The notes beneath the pieces were generated by a model. That model was given only the letters and a program-made list of their open reading frames with translations, had not been told where the DNA came from and made no database searches. A DNA stretch of 64,000 bases from assembly GCA_963734125.1 (NCBI GenBank), contig CAVTGB010000032.1, forward strand, positions 1 to 64,000. The letters run 5' to 3'. The stretch is from DATARH01 sp963734125 (GTDB lineage Bacteria > Pseudomonadota > Alphaproteobacteria > ATCC43930 > CGMCC-115725). A program made the position numbers and the translations under genes. This document shows positions 43,280 through 52,176 of the stretch, one piece after another; the first letter of the stretch is position 1; each line of letters begins with the position of its first letter.

Positions 43280-44940
43280 TTAGGCCGGCAAGCTCCATGC
43301 CGTGGGAATATCGCCTACGGTCGCCGGGATCGGCTCCAAAGTCAGGATCGCGCGCCTGATAGAGCGATAATCATCCCTAGGAACCTCTATGTAATCATCC
43401 TCCCACTCCGCCTGAAACAACCCTTGGGGCATTTTCGTCGTGTTCATTAACTCGACGTAGCATCCATAATCAATTTTGTAGACATCATAGCGCATCCCGG
43501 GCTGATCGTGCGACGAGACATTCTTTCTTAAAATATGTAATAACCTTGAATCAAACAGTTGCTCAATTCGCTCATCTCGTGAGGAACTTGAAAATAAAAA
43601 CGCGCGTGCTCTCCGGTTCCCGATAATTTCATCGATGATCCGCTGCAATAAATCACTCAGCACCGAGTTTCCTCGAATTGAATTGGCCTTATCTTGTTGA
43701 TACCAGTCACGAGCAGCTGCTCTTACGTCATTCATGGCGATCTTTTGGCCAAGCTTTTGGTGACAGCCTTACCAATGAGGTTGAGTGCGTCTCTTGGGAC
43801 CCCTTCGACCGCGCGGACGAATTCTTCGAAAACGGGAGATTGCGTAAAGGCCACCCGGATCAGTTGCTCCGGGGATGCAATTTCATTAGACGAATCTTCG
43901 CTCTGGTAGTGTTTAAAAATCAGACTCTTGAAGAATTCTACGGCCTTACCTTGATCGTTGTCGAATACTAAAAAATCATCAAGGTTTAAATCTGCCGATA
44001 CGTCAGCTCCTAATTCGAGTCCCGTATATTCCCCATGATCATGCAGGATATTGAACTGAGATCGATGTTCTATAGACGCAATCTTTACGGTGATTTCATT
44101 TATGGGCAAAATTGTTCGTCGAATAAGATCGGCGAGAAATGGTTGCAGATCGATGGGAATTTCACTCCATTCGTCTATCAATAACCAAATACGCGGGGAA
44201 TTAACAACCAGAATTAATCCACTCAAAGCGACGTTGATATTACCAAAGTCTAAATGTATAGCCTCCGAACCAGAGCTCTTTCGGCGATAGGACGTATCGA
44301 CTTTAGAGGTGTCGGACAGCGACGCGCCGATCTCGGCGGAGGTTTTGTCGCCACCAGAAATCCTGGCGGTTAGACCGACATTGCTCGATCTCGCGCCTTT
44401 CGCTTCGTGTTCTTCCTCGACTGACCCGGTGATACGAACAGCGGTAATCGCAGAACTGAGGTCGTCGATGCGGTTGGTTACCTGCTCCGGGTTTGGAACC
44501 TGGTCGATAACTGATATCGCAACCCTAAGTAACTCATCGTACACGGCGCCTAGGACATCGACGATGAGCGTAGATGCTCGGTCAGCAAGGGTGCGAGAGG
44601 TGTCACTATAGATTGAACTGTTCGAGCCAATCGACCGGAGGTCGATATAGACTGCGTGATCTCCAGCTTTTCCGACTGTTTCTGCCAAATATTTTAGAGC
44701 ATGCGTCTTACCTGTACCGCGCCGACCATATATGACTTGGTTATTTTGTGTCGACAGGAGGTCAAACAGCGGCTCGGAATTGACGAAATTACTCACCAGT
44801 ATCTCGTTTGAGGCGCGTTCAGCCCTCTTATTAAGGTTGAGGAGAGCTCGATGGAGTTGCTTCAGAGTCTCCGGTATCGTCAGCCATGGTGTGACCGCCG
44901 TCAGGAAGATATTCGTAAATGGGAATGATGCTGTCCGCAT
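43280..44940 (-). pseudogene. P-loop (AAA/ORC-like) ATPase of unknown function, split by one frameshift
   Basis: Two adjoining reading frames, 402 residues (44940-43732) and 151 residues (43735-43280), overlap by ATGA. At an AAAA run (43743-43746) adding one A fuses them smoothly (SLAKKIAMNDVRAAARDWYQ), giving one ~553-residue protein. Walker A is YGRRGTGKTHALKYLAE near residue 72, Walker B WLLIDEWSEIP near 254. The C-terminal part (LLQRIIDEIIGNRRARAFLF, YKIDYGCYVELM) looks winged-helix-like. No membrane or nuclease motif is seen. Strongly AT-rich (23 of 60 G+C at 43921-43980 and at 44041-44100) between very GC-rich core genes, so acquired. Confidence 0.65.
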
Positions 44941-44996
44941 CGACCCTCTTTATCACAAACCAGTGAGGCGCGACACTGGTGCGCGACTTCGGACAC

Positions 44997-47675
44997 TCAC
45001 TCCTTTAACAGTGCCTTCAGGCGGTAGATCAGGTCGAGCGCTTCGCGCGGGGTCAGCTCGTCGGGACGGGCGTCGCGCAGGAGGTCCTCGGCGGGCGAAG
45101 TGCGCGGCGCCGGCTCGGGCGCGGCGCGGCGGGAGGCGCGGAACAACGGGAGATCGTCGGCGAGCCGGGCGAGGGCGCCGCTCTCGTCGCCCTTTTCGAG
45201 GATGGCGAGAACTTCTTCGGCGCGCCCGGTGACCGCCTTAGGCAGGCCCGCGAGCCTGGCGACATGGATGCCGTAGGAGCGGTCGGCGGTGCCCGGCGCG
45301 ACCTCGTGGAGAAACACCACGTCGCCCTGCCATTCCTTGACCCGCATCGTGTGGCAGGCGAGTGCCGGCAGCTTGGCGGCGAGCGCGGTCAGCTCGTGGT
45401 AATGGGTGGCGAAGAGCGCCCGGCAGCGATTAGTTTCGTGCAGGTGCTCGAGCGCCGCCCAGGCGATCGAGAGCCCGTCATAGGTCGCGGTGCCGCGCCC
45501 GATTTCGTCGAGGATGACAAAGCTGTTGGGGCCGGCCTGGTTGAGGATCGCGGCGGTCTCGACCATCTCGACCATGAATGTGGAACGGCCGCGCGCCAGA
45601 TCGTCGGCGGCGCCGACCCGGCTGTAGAGGCGGTCGACGATGCCGATCCGCGCCCGCCGCGCCGGCACGAACGAGCCGATCTGCGCGAGGATCAGAATGA
45701 GCGCGTTCTGGCGCAAAAACGTGCTCTTGCCGGCCATGTTGGGACCGGTGACGAGCCAGATCCGATCCTCGCCCAGGACGCAATCATTGGCGATGAAGCT
45801 GGCACTCCCGGCGAGCGCGGCTTCGACCGTCGGGTGTCGCCCGCCGGTGATCTCGAGCGTGGTGCCGGGCGCGACCTCGGGCCGGGTCCAGCCCGACTCG
45901 GCGGCGCATTCGGCGTGGCTGGCGGCTACATCCAAGGTGGCCAGCGCGGTTGCTGCGGCGGCGATCTCAGGGCGGCCGGCGATGATCTCGCCGGTGAGGT
46001 CGTCGAACAGGCGCAATTCGAGGGCGAGCGCGCGGTCGGCGGCGCTGGCGATCTTGCTCGCCAGCTCCCCGAGTTCGACCGTGGTGTAGCGCAGCGCCCC
46101 GGCCATCGTCTGGCGGTGGATGAAGTCGGGCCCAAGCGTGCCCCCGAGCCTTTCGACGTTCGCCGCCGACACCTCGATGTAATAGCCGATGACGTTGTTG
46201 TGGCGGATGCGTAAGGAGGCGACCCCGGTCGCCTCGGCATAGCGCGCCTGGAGGGCGGCGATCGTGCGCCGGCTCTCGTCGCGCAATTCGCGCAACTGGT
46301 CGAGCTCGGGCGCGTAGTGCGTTGCGATAAACCCGCCGTCGCGGGCGACGAGCGGCAGCTCGGCGGCGAGCGCGCGCTGGAGGCGGTCGACGACGGCGCC
46401 ATGGTCGCCGAGCCCCGCTTCGGCGCGCGCCAACAGCGCGGGCAGCGGCACCAGACCGGGCGCCAGCAGAATGCCGCGAATGAGTGCGGTCTGACCAAGC
46501 CCGTCGCGCAACGCGGCGAGGTCGCGCGGGCCGCCGCGCCCGAGGCTGAGGCGGGTGAGGGCGCGCTCGATGTCGGGGCAGCGGCGCAGGCGCTGACCCA
46601 ACGCCGCGCGCTGGTCGGCGCGGTCGAGAAAGAATTGCACGGCGTCGAGCCGCGCACCGATCGCGTCGGGTGCGGTCAACGGGGCGGCAAGCTGCTCGGC
46701 CAGGAGCCGCGCACCGGGTCCGGTCAGCGTGCGGTCGATCGTGGCGATGAGGCTGCCGCGGCGCTCGCCCGAGAGGGTCGTCGCCAGTTCGAGGTTGCGT
46801 CGGGTGGCGGCGTCGATCTGCATGACCGCCTCGGGCGCCACGCGAACGGGCGGCGCGAGATGCGGAGCGCGGCCGTGCCCGCCGGCTTGCTGGGTCAGCG
46901 CGACATAATCGACGAGCGCCCCGGCCGCAGCGATCTCGGCCCGGCCGAAATGACCGAACCCGTCCAATGCCTTGACGCCGTAAAAGCCTTCGAGCCGGCG
47001 GCGCGCCGCCTCGCTGTCGAAGCGCGGGTCGGCGAGCGGGGTCAAGGCCCCCTTCCAGTCGCCGAACAGTTCGTTGAGCGAAGAGCGCGCCAGCAGCCGC
47101 TCGGGGAGGAGGATTTCGCCCGGCATGATGCGCGCCAGATCGGCGGCGAGCGATGCTTCTGCGCTCGGCGCAAGCGAGAAGGCCCCGGTCGACAGATCGA
47201 GCCATGCCAACCCCAATTCGCCGCCAACTTCGGCGATCCCCGCGAGGTAGTTGTTGCGGCGCGCATCGAGCAGCCCGTCCTCGGTCAGCGTGCCGGCGGT
47301 GACCACGCGCACCACGGCGCGCTTTACCACCGCCTTCCCGCCACGCCGCCGGGCTTCGGCCGGGTCCTCGATCTGCTCGCAGATCGCCACCTTGAACCCG
47401 GCGCGGATGAGGCGTGCCAGATAGGAATCGGCGGTATGCACCGGCACCCCGCACATCGGGATGTCGGCGCCGTCATGCCGGCCGCGCTTGGTTAGCGCGA
47501 TGTCGAGCGCCGACGCGGCGGCCTGCGCGTCCTCGAAGAACAATTCGAAGAAATCGCCCATCCGGAAAAACAGGAGACACCCGGGATGGGCGGCCTTGAT
47601 CTCGTGATACTGCGCCATGACCGGCGATGCTGCCGCGTGCGGCAGGGGCGAATCGCGGGAGGGCTCTGCGGTCAT
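44997..47675 (-). CDS. mutS: DNA mismatch repair protein MutS
   Basis: 892 residues from MTAEPSRDSPLPHAAASPVM. Mismatch-recognition domain with the intercalating Phe in LLFFRMGDFFELFFEDA (F-x-E), connector and lever domains, then the ATPase: Walker A LVTGPNMAGKSTFLRQNALI, FMVEMVETAAIL, Walker B VILDEIGRGTATYDGLSIAW and FATHYHELTALA. The C-terminus ends DLIYRLKALLKE, the family end. An open frame upstream of 47675 is not MutS-like and would overlap the divergent gene. The AT-rich ATPase gene follows 56 bp downstream. Confidence 0.95.
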   Translation of the reverse strand: MTAEPSRDSPLPHAAASPVMAQYHEIKAAHPGCLLFFRMGDFFELFFEDAQAAASALDIALTKRGRHDGADIPMCGVPVHTADSYLARLIRAGFKVAICEQIEDPAEARRRGGKAVVKRAVVRVVTAGTLTEDGLLDARRNNYLAGIAEVGGELGLAWLDLSTGAFSLAPSAEASLAADLARIMPGEILLPERLLARSSLNELFGDWKGALTPLADPRFDSEAARRRLEGFYGVKALDGFGHFGRAEIAAAGALVDYVALTQQAGGHGRAPHLAPPVRVAPEAVMQIDAATRRNLELATTLSGERRGSLIATIDRTLTGPGARLLAEQLAAPLTAPDAIGARLDAVQFFLDRADQRAALGQRLRRCPDIERALTRLSLGRGGPRDLAALRDGLGQTALIRGILLAPGLVPLPALLARAEAGLGDHGAVVDRLQRALAAELPLVARDGGFIATHYAPELDQLRELRDESRRTIAALQARYAEATGVASLRIRHNNVIGYYIEVSAANVERLGGTLGPDFIHRQTMAGALRYTTVELGELASKIASAADRALALELRLFDDLTGEIIAGRPEIAAAATALATLDVAASHAECAAESGWTRPEVAPGTTLEITGGRHPTVEAALAGSASFIANDCVLGEDRIWLVTGPNMAGKSTFLRQNALILILAQIGSFVPARRARIGIVDRLYSRVGAADDLARGRSTFMVEMVETAAILNQAGPNSFVILDEIGRGTATYDGLSIAWAALEHLHETNRCRALFATHYHELTALAAKLPALACHTMRVKEWQGDVVFLHEVAPGTADRSYGIHVARLAGLPKAVTGRAEEVLAILEKGDESGALARLADDLPLFRASRRAAPEPAPRTSPAEDLLRDARPDELTPREALDLIYRLKALLKE

Positions 47676-47762
47676 CGGCGCGCGGGCGGGGGATCGGAAA
47701 AGATCGTGGGAGAGGAAAGCCGGTTTCGACGTTACCATGGAGGGGAACAGAACACGCAACGG

Positions 47763-48284
47763 ATGATCGCGATGAGCCCAGCCCCCTCGGCCTTTCCGGT
47801 GATCCGTGAAGCGGTCGCCTCGTTCCCCGACCGCAAGCATTTTCAGGGCGCCGTTGCGGCGCTGCTGGCGGCCGGTTTCGCGCCGAGCGATCTGTCGGTG
47901 CTGGCCTCGCACGAGGGGCTGAGCACGGCCGCCGAGAAGCCGGGTGGTCTGATCGCCGCGGGGCTGAGCGACGAGATCACCTACATCGCGCCGTTGACCG
48001 TCGCCGGTATCATCCTCATTTCGGGCGGCCCGATCGCCGCGACGCTCGCGGCCCTCCTCGCCGCCGGGCTCGGCGGCGCGGCGCTGAAGCAGCTGTTCGA
48101 CGATTATGCCGCCGCGCCGCACCGCGAACAGTTCGCCGCCGCGCTCGCCGCCGGCGCGGCCCTGTTATGGGTGCGCTGCGCCGATTCGGAAATCGAATTG
48201 CGCGCCGTGCGTATCCTCGAAGAAGCCGGTGGGCAGCGCGTCCACATCCATGGCCACCCGGCGGGAGAAGCACCGAGGGGATAG
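47763..48284 (+). CDS. Hypothetical protein with YflT/GSP17M-like halves
   Basis: 173 residues, divergent from mutS. N-terminal half FPDRKHFQGAVAALLAAGFA then LSVLASHE resembles the beta-alpha-beta unit of heat-induced stress protein YflT. A glycine/alanine-rich hydrophobic centre (LTVAGIILISGGPIAATLAA) could be membrane-associated. The C-terminus ALLWVRCADSEIELRAVRIL ending RVHIHGH repeats a ferredoxin-like pattern. Start ATG 47763 or 47772. Function unknown. Confidence 0.65.
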   Translation: MIAMSPAPSAFPVIREAVASFPDRKHFQGAVAALLAAGFAPSDLSVLASHEGLSTAAEKPGGLIAAGLSDEITYIAPLTVAGIILISGGPIAATLAALLAAGLGGAALKQLFDDYAAAPHREQFAAALAAGAALLWVRCADSEIELRAVRILEEAGGQRVHIHGHPAGEAPRG

Positions 48285-48297
48285 GAGCGGCAAGTGC

Positions 48298-48341
48298 CCC
48301 CACCCTTCCCTCCCCCGCTTGCGGGGGAGGGAAGGGTGGGG
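48298..48341. terminator. Perfect GC-rich hairpin between convergent genes
   Basis: Nineteen-base arms (CCCCACCCTTCCCTCCCCC at 48298-48316 and its exact complement at 48323-48341) around GCTTGC, itself closing two more pairs. It lies between the 3' ends of the YflT-like gene and the FAH gene, so it can act in both directions. No T run; the core is also a frequent dispersed palindrome in this class. Confidence 0.6.
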
Positions 48342-48359
48342 CCAGGATTGGGTGCTCGG

Positions 48360-49292
48360 TCAGCCCTGCGGGCGGTGGCGGCGGACGGCTTCGGGGTTCG
48401 TTGAATCGGCGCCCATATAGACGCCCTTCTCCCAGCTGCGCTTCAACGGATCGACGACGTTGAGGCGCATCCGGCCGACGCGCTCGACCTCGATCTCAAC
48501 GTTCTCGCCGTCCTGCAAGGCGCCGAGGCCCTCGTGATTGGTGCCGCAGGCGATCAGGTCACCCGAGTTCAGGGTCATGATCGAGGAGGCGAACTCGACG
48601 AGCTCGGGAACCCGGTGCTCCATGTCGTCGGTGTTGTAATTGTGGCGCAACTGTCCGTCGTCCCAGAAGCGCACGACGATATTGTTGGGGTCGGGGATCT
48701 CGTCGGCCGTGGTGATGCAGGGACCGATCGGGGCGAAGGTGTCGAAGGATTTGCCGAGCCAGCTGCCGGCCTTCCAGGTGCGCCGGCCCTCGCCGCGTGC
48801 CGAGACGTCGATGAGCCCGGTATAGCCGAAGACCGCGCCCCGCCAATCCTCCCTGCTCACCTTTTTCGCCGGCCCCTTGATGACGATCGCGAGCTCGGCT
48901 TCGTGCATGAAGATCCAGGGCTCGGTCAACTCGGGCAGCATGATCGTGTCGCCCGGGCCGACGACCGCCTCGGGGTTCTTCATGAACATGTTGAGCGCGC
49001 GCGGCTCGCGCTGCGCATGCTCCCAGTAGTTGCCGATGCAGCAGAGGATCTTGCCCGGCCGCGGCAACGGCGGCCGCAGGCGCACCGTATCCAGCGGGAG
49101 GGCGGCGCCGTCGCTTGCCAGCTTATCGAGCGCCGGACGCAATTCGGCGAAGCCGTCGATGATGCCCACCATCGTCAGCTGCGGCGTGTAGCGCCGGGCG
49201 ACCGCGCCCGAAATATCGACGACGCCGCGTTCGGTCAAAATCCCGGGCGTCGGTTCGCCGTGGTCCGCGCGCTCGAACAGCACCAGTTTCAT
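48360..49292 (-). CDS. Fumarylacetoacetate hydrolase family protein
   Basis: 310 residues from MKLVLFERADHGEPTPGILT. FAH-fold hydrolase/decarboxylase: the catalytic block KILCCIGNYWEHAQREPRAL (usual C-x-G-x-N-Y), metal-binding acids in FMHEAELAIVIKGPAKKVS, GYTGLIDVSARGEG, SFDTFAPIGPCITT and SGDLIACGTNHEGLG. Members act on acylpyruvates or 2-hydroxyhepta-diene-dioates in aromatic degradation. The substrate is not determined; no pathway genes adjoin. Confidence 0.87.
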   Translation of the reverse strand: MKLVLFERADHGEPTPGILTERGVVDISGAVARRYTPQLTMVGIIDGFAELRPALDKLASDGAALPLDTVRLRPPLPRPGKILCCIGNYWEHAQREPRALNMFMKNPEAVVGPGDTIMLPELTEPWIFMHEAELAIVIKGPAKKVSREDWRGAVFGYTGLIDVSARGEGRRTWKAGSWLGKSFDTFAPIGPCITTADEIPDPNNIVVRFWDDGQLRHNYNTDDMEHRVPELVEFASSIMTLNSGDLIACGTNHEGLGALQDGENVEIEVERVGRMRLNVVDPLKRSWEKGVYMGADSTNPEAVRRHRPQG

Positions 49293-49492
49293 CGCCGATC
49301 CTCCCCGGGTGTCGTTGGCGTCGCCTGCTATCCCCCGGTTGTCGTTCCGGCGCAAGCGGGAATAGGGGTTCGGCGCCGGCCGCGACCCGCCTCTGGTAAC
49401 CCTCGGGCGACGAGCGCGAATCCAACTTCCCGCGTCCGCGGGAATAACGGATACATAGGAAGCATGGCACACCCCGTGGATCGAGCGTGGCG

Positions 49493-49948
49493 ATGAGGGT
49501 TCTTCACAGATCGATGCCGAGGCTGATCGTGCTGGCCTTTGTCGCGGCGCTGCCGATCGGCTGCGCCACGCCCGAGCCGCCTCCTCCGGCCAACCCGTTC
49601 GCCGGCGCCTGGACGACCGTCGAGCGCCAGCAGATCGCCTTTCGCGACGACACCGTCGTGCTCCGCCCGCCGGATGCCGCGGCGACGGTGATGGCGGCGG
49701 ATTCCTGCGACGGCGAGTTCCGTTTCGACTACGCCCGCAAAAGCCGCGAGGCGCTGATCGCGCTGGCGCCGCGGCAGCCCGATGTCACAGGCAAGCTGAC
49801 GCACTTATTGTTGCAGCCGGACTATCCGGTGGCCGAACTGGTGTGCGGCGAGGGCAACACCACCTACGTGCTGTTGGGCCAGCGCGATCTGGTGGCGATC
49901 TATCGCGACCGCGACATCGCCGGCATCGAGCGGCTGTCGCGGCTCTGA
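49493..49948 (+). CDS. Putative lipoprotein
   Basis: About 151 residues. N-terminal LIVLAFVAALPIGCATPEPP has a lipobox (LPIGC), so it should be lipidated at Cys after cleavage. The mature part starts with a Pro-rich linker and continues NPFAGAWTTVERQQIAFRDD, a pattern seen in small alphaproteobacterial lipoproteins. Alternative start GTG 49487. It is followed by the DUF1491 gene at 13 bp. Function unknown. Confidence 0.75.
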   Translation: MRVLHRSMPRLIVLAFVAALPIGCATPEPPPPANPFAGAWTTVERQQIAFRDDTVVLRPPDAAATVMAADSCDGEFRFDYARKSREALIALAPRQPDVTGKLTHLLLQPDYPVAELVCGEGNTTYVLLGQRDLVAIYRDRDIAGIERLSRL

Positions 49949-49961
49949 GCGCCGCACGCCA

Positions 49962-50300
49962 ATGGAACCTCGGCTCAAAAGCGGGATCTGGGTGCAGGCG
50001 CTGATCCGCCGCTGCGATCTTGCCGCGGTCGCGGTCGCCGTGGTGGCGAAGGGTGACGGCGACGCCGGGGCGATCCTCCTGAAACTGAGCGGGCGCGAGG
50101 GCGACAACACGGTGCTGGCGCAGGCACGCCGGGCCGATGGGGCCGCGGTATGGATGCGCGCGACCGGCCCGGCCCCGGTGTCCGACGCCGAGGCCGACGC
50201 CTACATCGCCCGGCAGCGCGGCCGCGACCCCGATCTGTGGGTCATCGAGATCGAGAGCACCGCGCCCGACCGGTTGCTCGATGCGCCGATTGTGTCCTAG
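49962..50300 (+). CDS. DUF1491 family protein
   Basis: 112 residues. Begins MEPRLKSGIWVQALIRRCDL, then VAVVAKGDGDAGAILLKLSG and ends DLWVIEIES, the DUF1491 pattern restricted to alphaproteobacteria. No catalytic residues are known. In line with the lipoprotein and Nudix genes, spaced 13-19 bp, so probably one transcript. Confidence 0.87.
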   Translation: MEPRLKSGIWVQALIRRCDLAAVAVAVVAKGDGDAGAILLKLSGREGDNTVLAQARRADGAAVWMRATGPAPVSDAEADAYIARQRGRDPDLWVIEIESTAPDRLLDAPIVS

Positions 50301-50319
50301 CTAAACCCGCGGAGGCGCG

Positions 50320-50973
50320 ATGACCGCAAAACGCAGCGCACTGGCGAGCGCGCCGGCGCACCCCGATGTCGAGATCCTCGGCGCCGAGGTTGGCTTTGCC
50401 CGCCATTTGTCGGTTGAAGTGGTACGCTTCCGCCATCGCCTGTTTGAGGGCGGCTGGAGCGGGGAGCGGGTGTTCGACGTGGTGCGGCGGGGTGCCGCCG
50501 CCGCGGTCCTCCTCTACGACCCCGAGCGCGACAGCGTCGTTCTCGTCGAGCAATTCCGCATCGCCGCGCTCTATGGCGGTCGCTCACCCTGGCAGGTCGA
50601 GGCGGTGGCCGGCCTCATCGATCGCGACGAGAGCCCCGCGGAAGTCGCCCGGCGCGAGGCGAAGGAAGAAGCCAATCTCGACCCCATCGGCCCGCTCGTG
50701 CCGATCCAGACCATGCTGCCGGCATGCGGCAGCTATGACGAAGCGGTCCATCTATTTTGCGGCCGGGTCGATTGCCGCGGCGCCGGCGGGATCTATGGGC
50801 TCGCCGCCGAGCAGGAGGACATCCGGATCGTCGTCAAGACGATTGCCGAAATCGAGACGATGCTCGATCACGGCCAGATCGACAGCGCCCACACGCTGAT
50901 CAGCCTCTATTGGCTGTTGCGCCACCGCGGCCGGCTGCGGGGTCTGTGGGGGGTCACCCCGGCGGCTTCTTGA
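50320..50973 (+). CDS. nudF: Nudix hydrolase, ADP-ribose pyrophosphatase type
   Basis: 217 residues. Cleaves ADP-ribose or related NDP-sugars. Nudix box at about residues 105-127: GLIDRDESPAEVARREAKEE followed by ANL, matching G-x5-E-x7-R-E-U-x-E-E except that the usual Gly near its end is Asn. Other hallmarks: VVRRGAAAAVLLYDPERDSV, VLVEQFRIAALY, WQVEAVAG and LVPIQTMLPACGSYDEAVHL. Its 3' end overlaps the convergent dcd gene by 20 bp. Confidence 0.87.
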   Translation: MTAKRSALASAPAHPDVEILGAEVGFARHLSVEVVRFRHRLFEGGWSGERVFDVVRRGAAAAVLLYDPERDSVVLVEQFRIAALYGGRSPWQVEAVAGLIDRDESPAEVARREAKEEANLDPIGPLVPIQTMLPACGSYDEAVHLFCGRVDCRGAGGIYGLAAEQEDIRIVVKTIAEIETMLDHGQIDSAHTLISLYWLLRHRGRLRGLWGVTPAAS

Positions 50974-52165
50974 AGTGCTTGGAGAGCGCGAGGCCTTGGC
51001 TTTGGTAGGATGAGCCGATCGCGCCGCCATAAAGCCGGTCGGGCCGGGTGATCAGCCGCTCATAGACGAGGCGGCCGATGATCTGCCCGTGTTCGATCAG
51101 AAACGGGACCTCGTGCGAGCGGACTTCGAGGACGGCGCGGCTGCCGGCCCCGCCGGTCTCTTCCATGCCGAAGCCGGGATCGAAGAACCCCGCATAATGG
51201 ACGCGGAATTCGCCGACCAGCGTGTCGTAGGCCAGCATCTCCGCCGCCTGGTCGGCCGGCACCGCCACCGGCTCGCGCGAGGCGAGGATATAGAAATCGT
51301 CGGGATCGAGGATGATGCCCTCGCCGCGCCGAGTAAACACCGGGTCCCAGAAATCGCCAACCTCGTAATAGTAGATGCGGTCAACATCGATCACCGGGGC
51401 ATGCTTTCTGGCCTTGTAGCCGACAAAGCCGCTGCCGTGCTCGCCGACAACGTCGACGGTAACCGCGAGGCCGCCTTCGAGGAGTTCCCGCTGGATTGGC
51501 GAACCCGGCGGGACGACGGTAAAGCCGATCTCTTCGTGGAGCCGGCGCAGCGCGGCGTTGCTCGAGGTCGGCCGGCCACGCCGCACGCGAAGCTGCACGA
51601 GGCGCGAGCCCTTGCGCACCATGACGCTGAAGGATCGGGGCGACAGTTCGGCATAGAGCGGCCCCGCGTAGTTCGAGCGGACCTGATCGAACTCGGTGCC
51701 GTGATCGGTGATGACCCGGGCGAAAATGTTGAGGCGCCCGGTCGAGCTTTTCGGGTTGGCCGAGCCCGAGGTGCGGTAGCGCAGCGCCAGATGCTCGAGG
51801 AGCGGGACGATATAGATGCAATCGCGCTCGAGAACGGCGCCCTCGCGCAAGTCGAGGCTGTGCAGCGTCAGCGCCCGCAGCCCCTCGGCAACGGTGCGCT
51901 CGCGGCCAGGCAGAAAGCTCGCGCGGACCCGGTGGGCAACCTCGCCCAGGCGCAGATCGAGGCTCGACGGCTGGATCTGATCGTCCTCGATCGGCTCCAG
52001 GGACTGGATCTCACGGGTGCGCTCGATCGCGTCGCGCAACAATTGCGACGGCAGGATCCCGGTGCCGCGCTCCAGTTCTTTCGGTTCGGGCGGGGGGAAC
52101 AGCTCGCCGATCGCGCGCTCGGGAAGGGGCGCGGGAAAGAGCTCGCCCTCAGGCCCCGCGCTCAT
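50954..52165 (-). CDS. dcd: 2'-deoxycytidine 5'-triphosphate deaminase, long form
   Basis: 403 residues, the duplicated alphaproteobacterial form rather than the ~190-residue enzyme. Converts dCTP to dUTP for thymidylate synthesis. Motifs: QIQPSSLDLRLGEVAHRVRA, KSSTGRLNIFARVITDHGTE, YAGPLYAELSPRSFSVMVRK and, in the second half, AGFFDPGFGMEETGGAGSRA with VLEVRSHEVPFLIEHGQIIG. The N-terminal ~30 residues (MSAGPEGELFPAPLPERAIG) are an extra tail. It follows gshA by 11 bp in the same direction. Confidence 0.92.
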   Translation of the reverse strand: MSAGPEGELFPAPLPERAIGELFPPPEPKELERGTGILPSQLLRDAIERTREIQSLEPIEDDQIQPSSLDLRLGEVAHRVRASFLPGRERTVAEGLRALTLHSLDLREGAVLERDCIYIVPLLEHLALRYRTSGSANPKSSTGRLNIFARVITDHGTEFDQVRSNYAGPLYAELSPRSFSVMVRKGSRLVQLRVRRGRPTSSNAALRRLHEEIGFTVVPPGSPIQRELLEGGLAVTVDVVGEHGSGFVGYKARKHAPVIDVDRIYYYEVGDFWDPVFTRRGEGIILDPDDFYILASREPVAVPADQAAEMLAYDTLVGEFRVHYAGFFDPGFGMEETGGAGSRAVLEVRSHEVPFLIEHGQIIGRLVYERLITRPDRLYGGAIGSSYQSQGLALSKHFKKPPG

Positions 52166-52176
52166 TGGACGACGAT

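Noticed and set aside
43140..43280. GCAC ... GTGC dyad at about 43258-43279 as an NtrC site
   Set aside because: Spacing is 12 instead of 7 bases, so it does not fit the NtrC consensus.
44941..44996. CAGTG / CACTG stem between mutS and the ATPase gene as terminator
   Set aside because: Five-base stem with a long loop and no T run.
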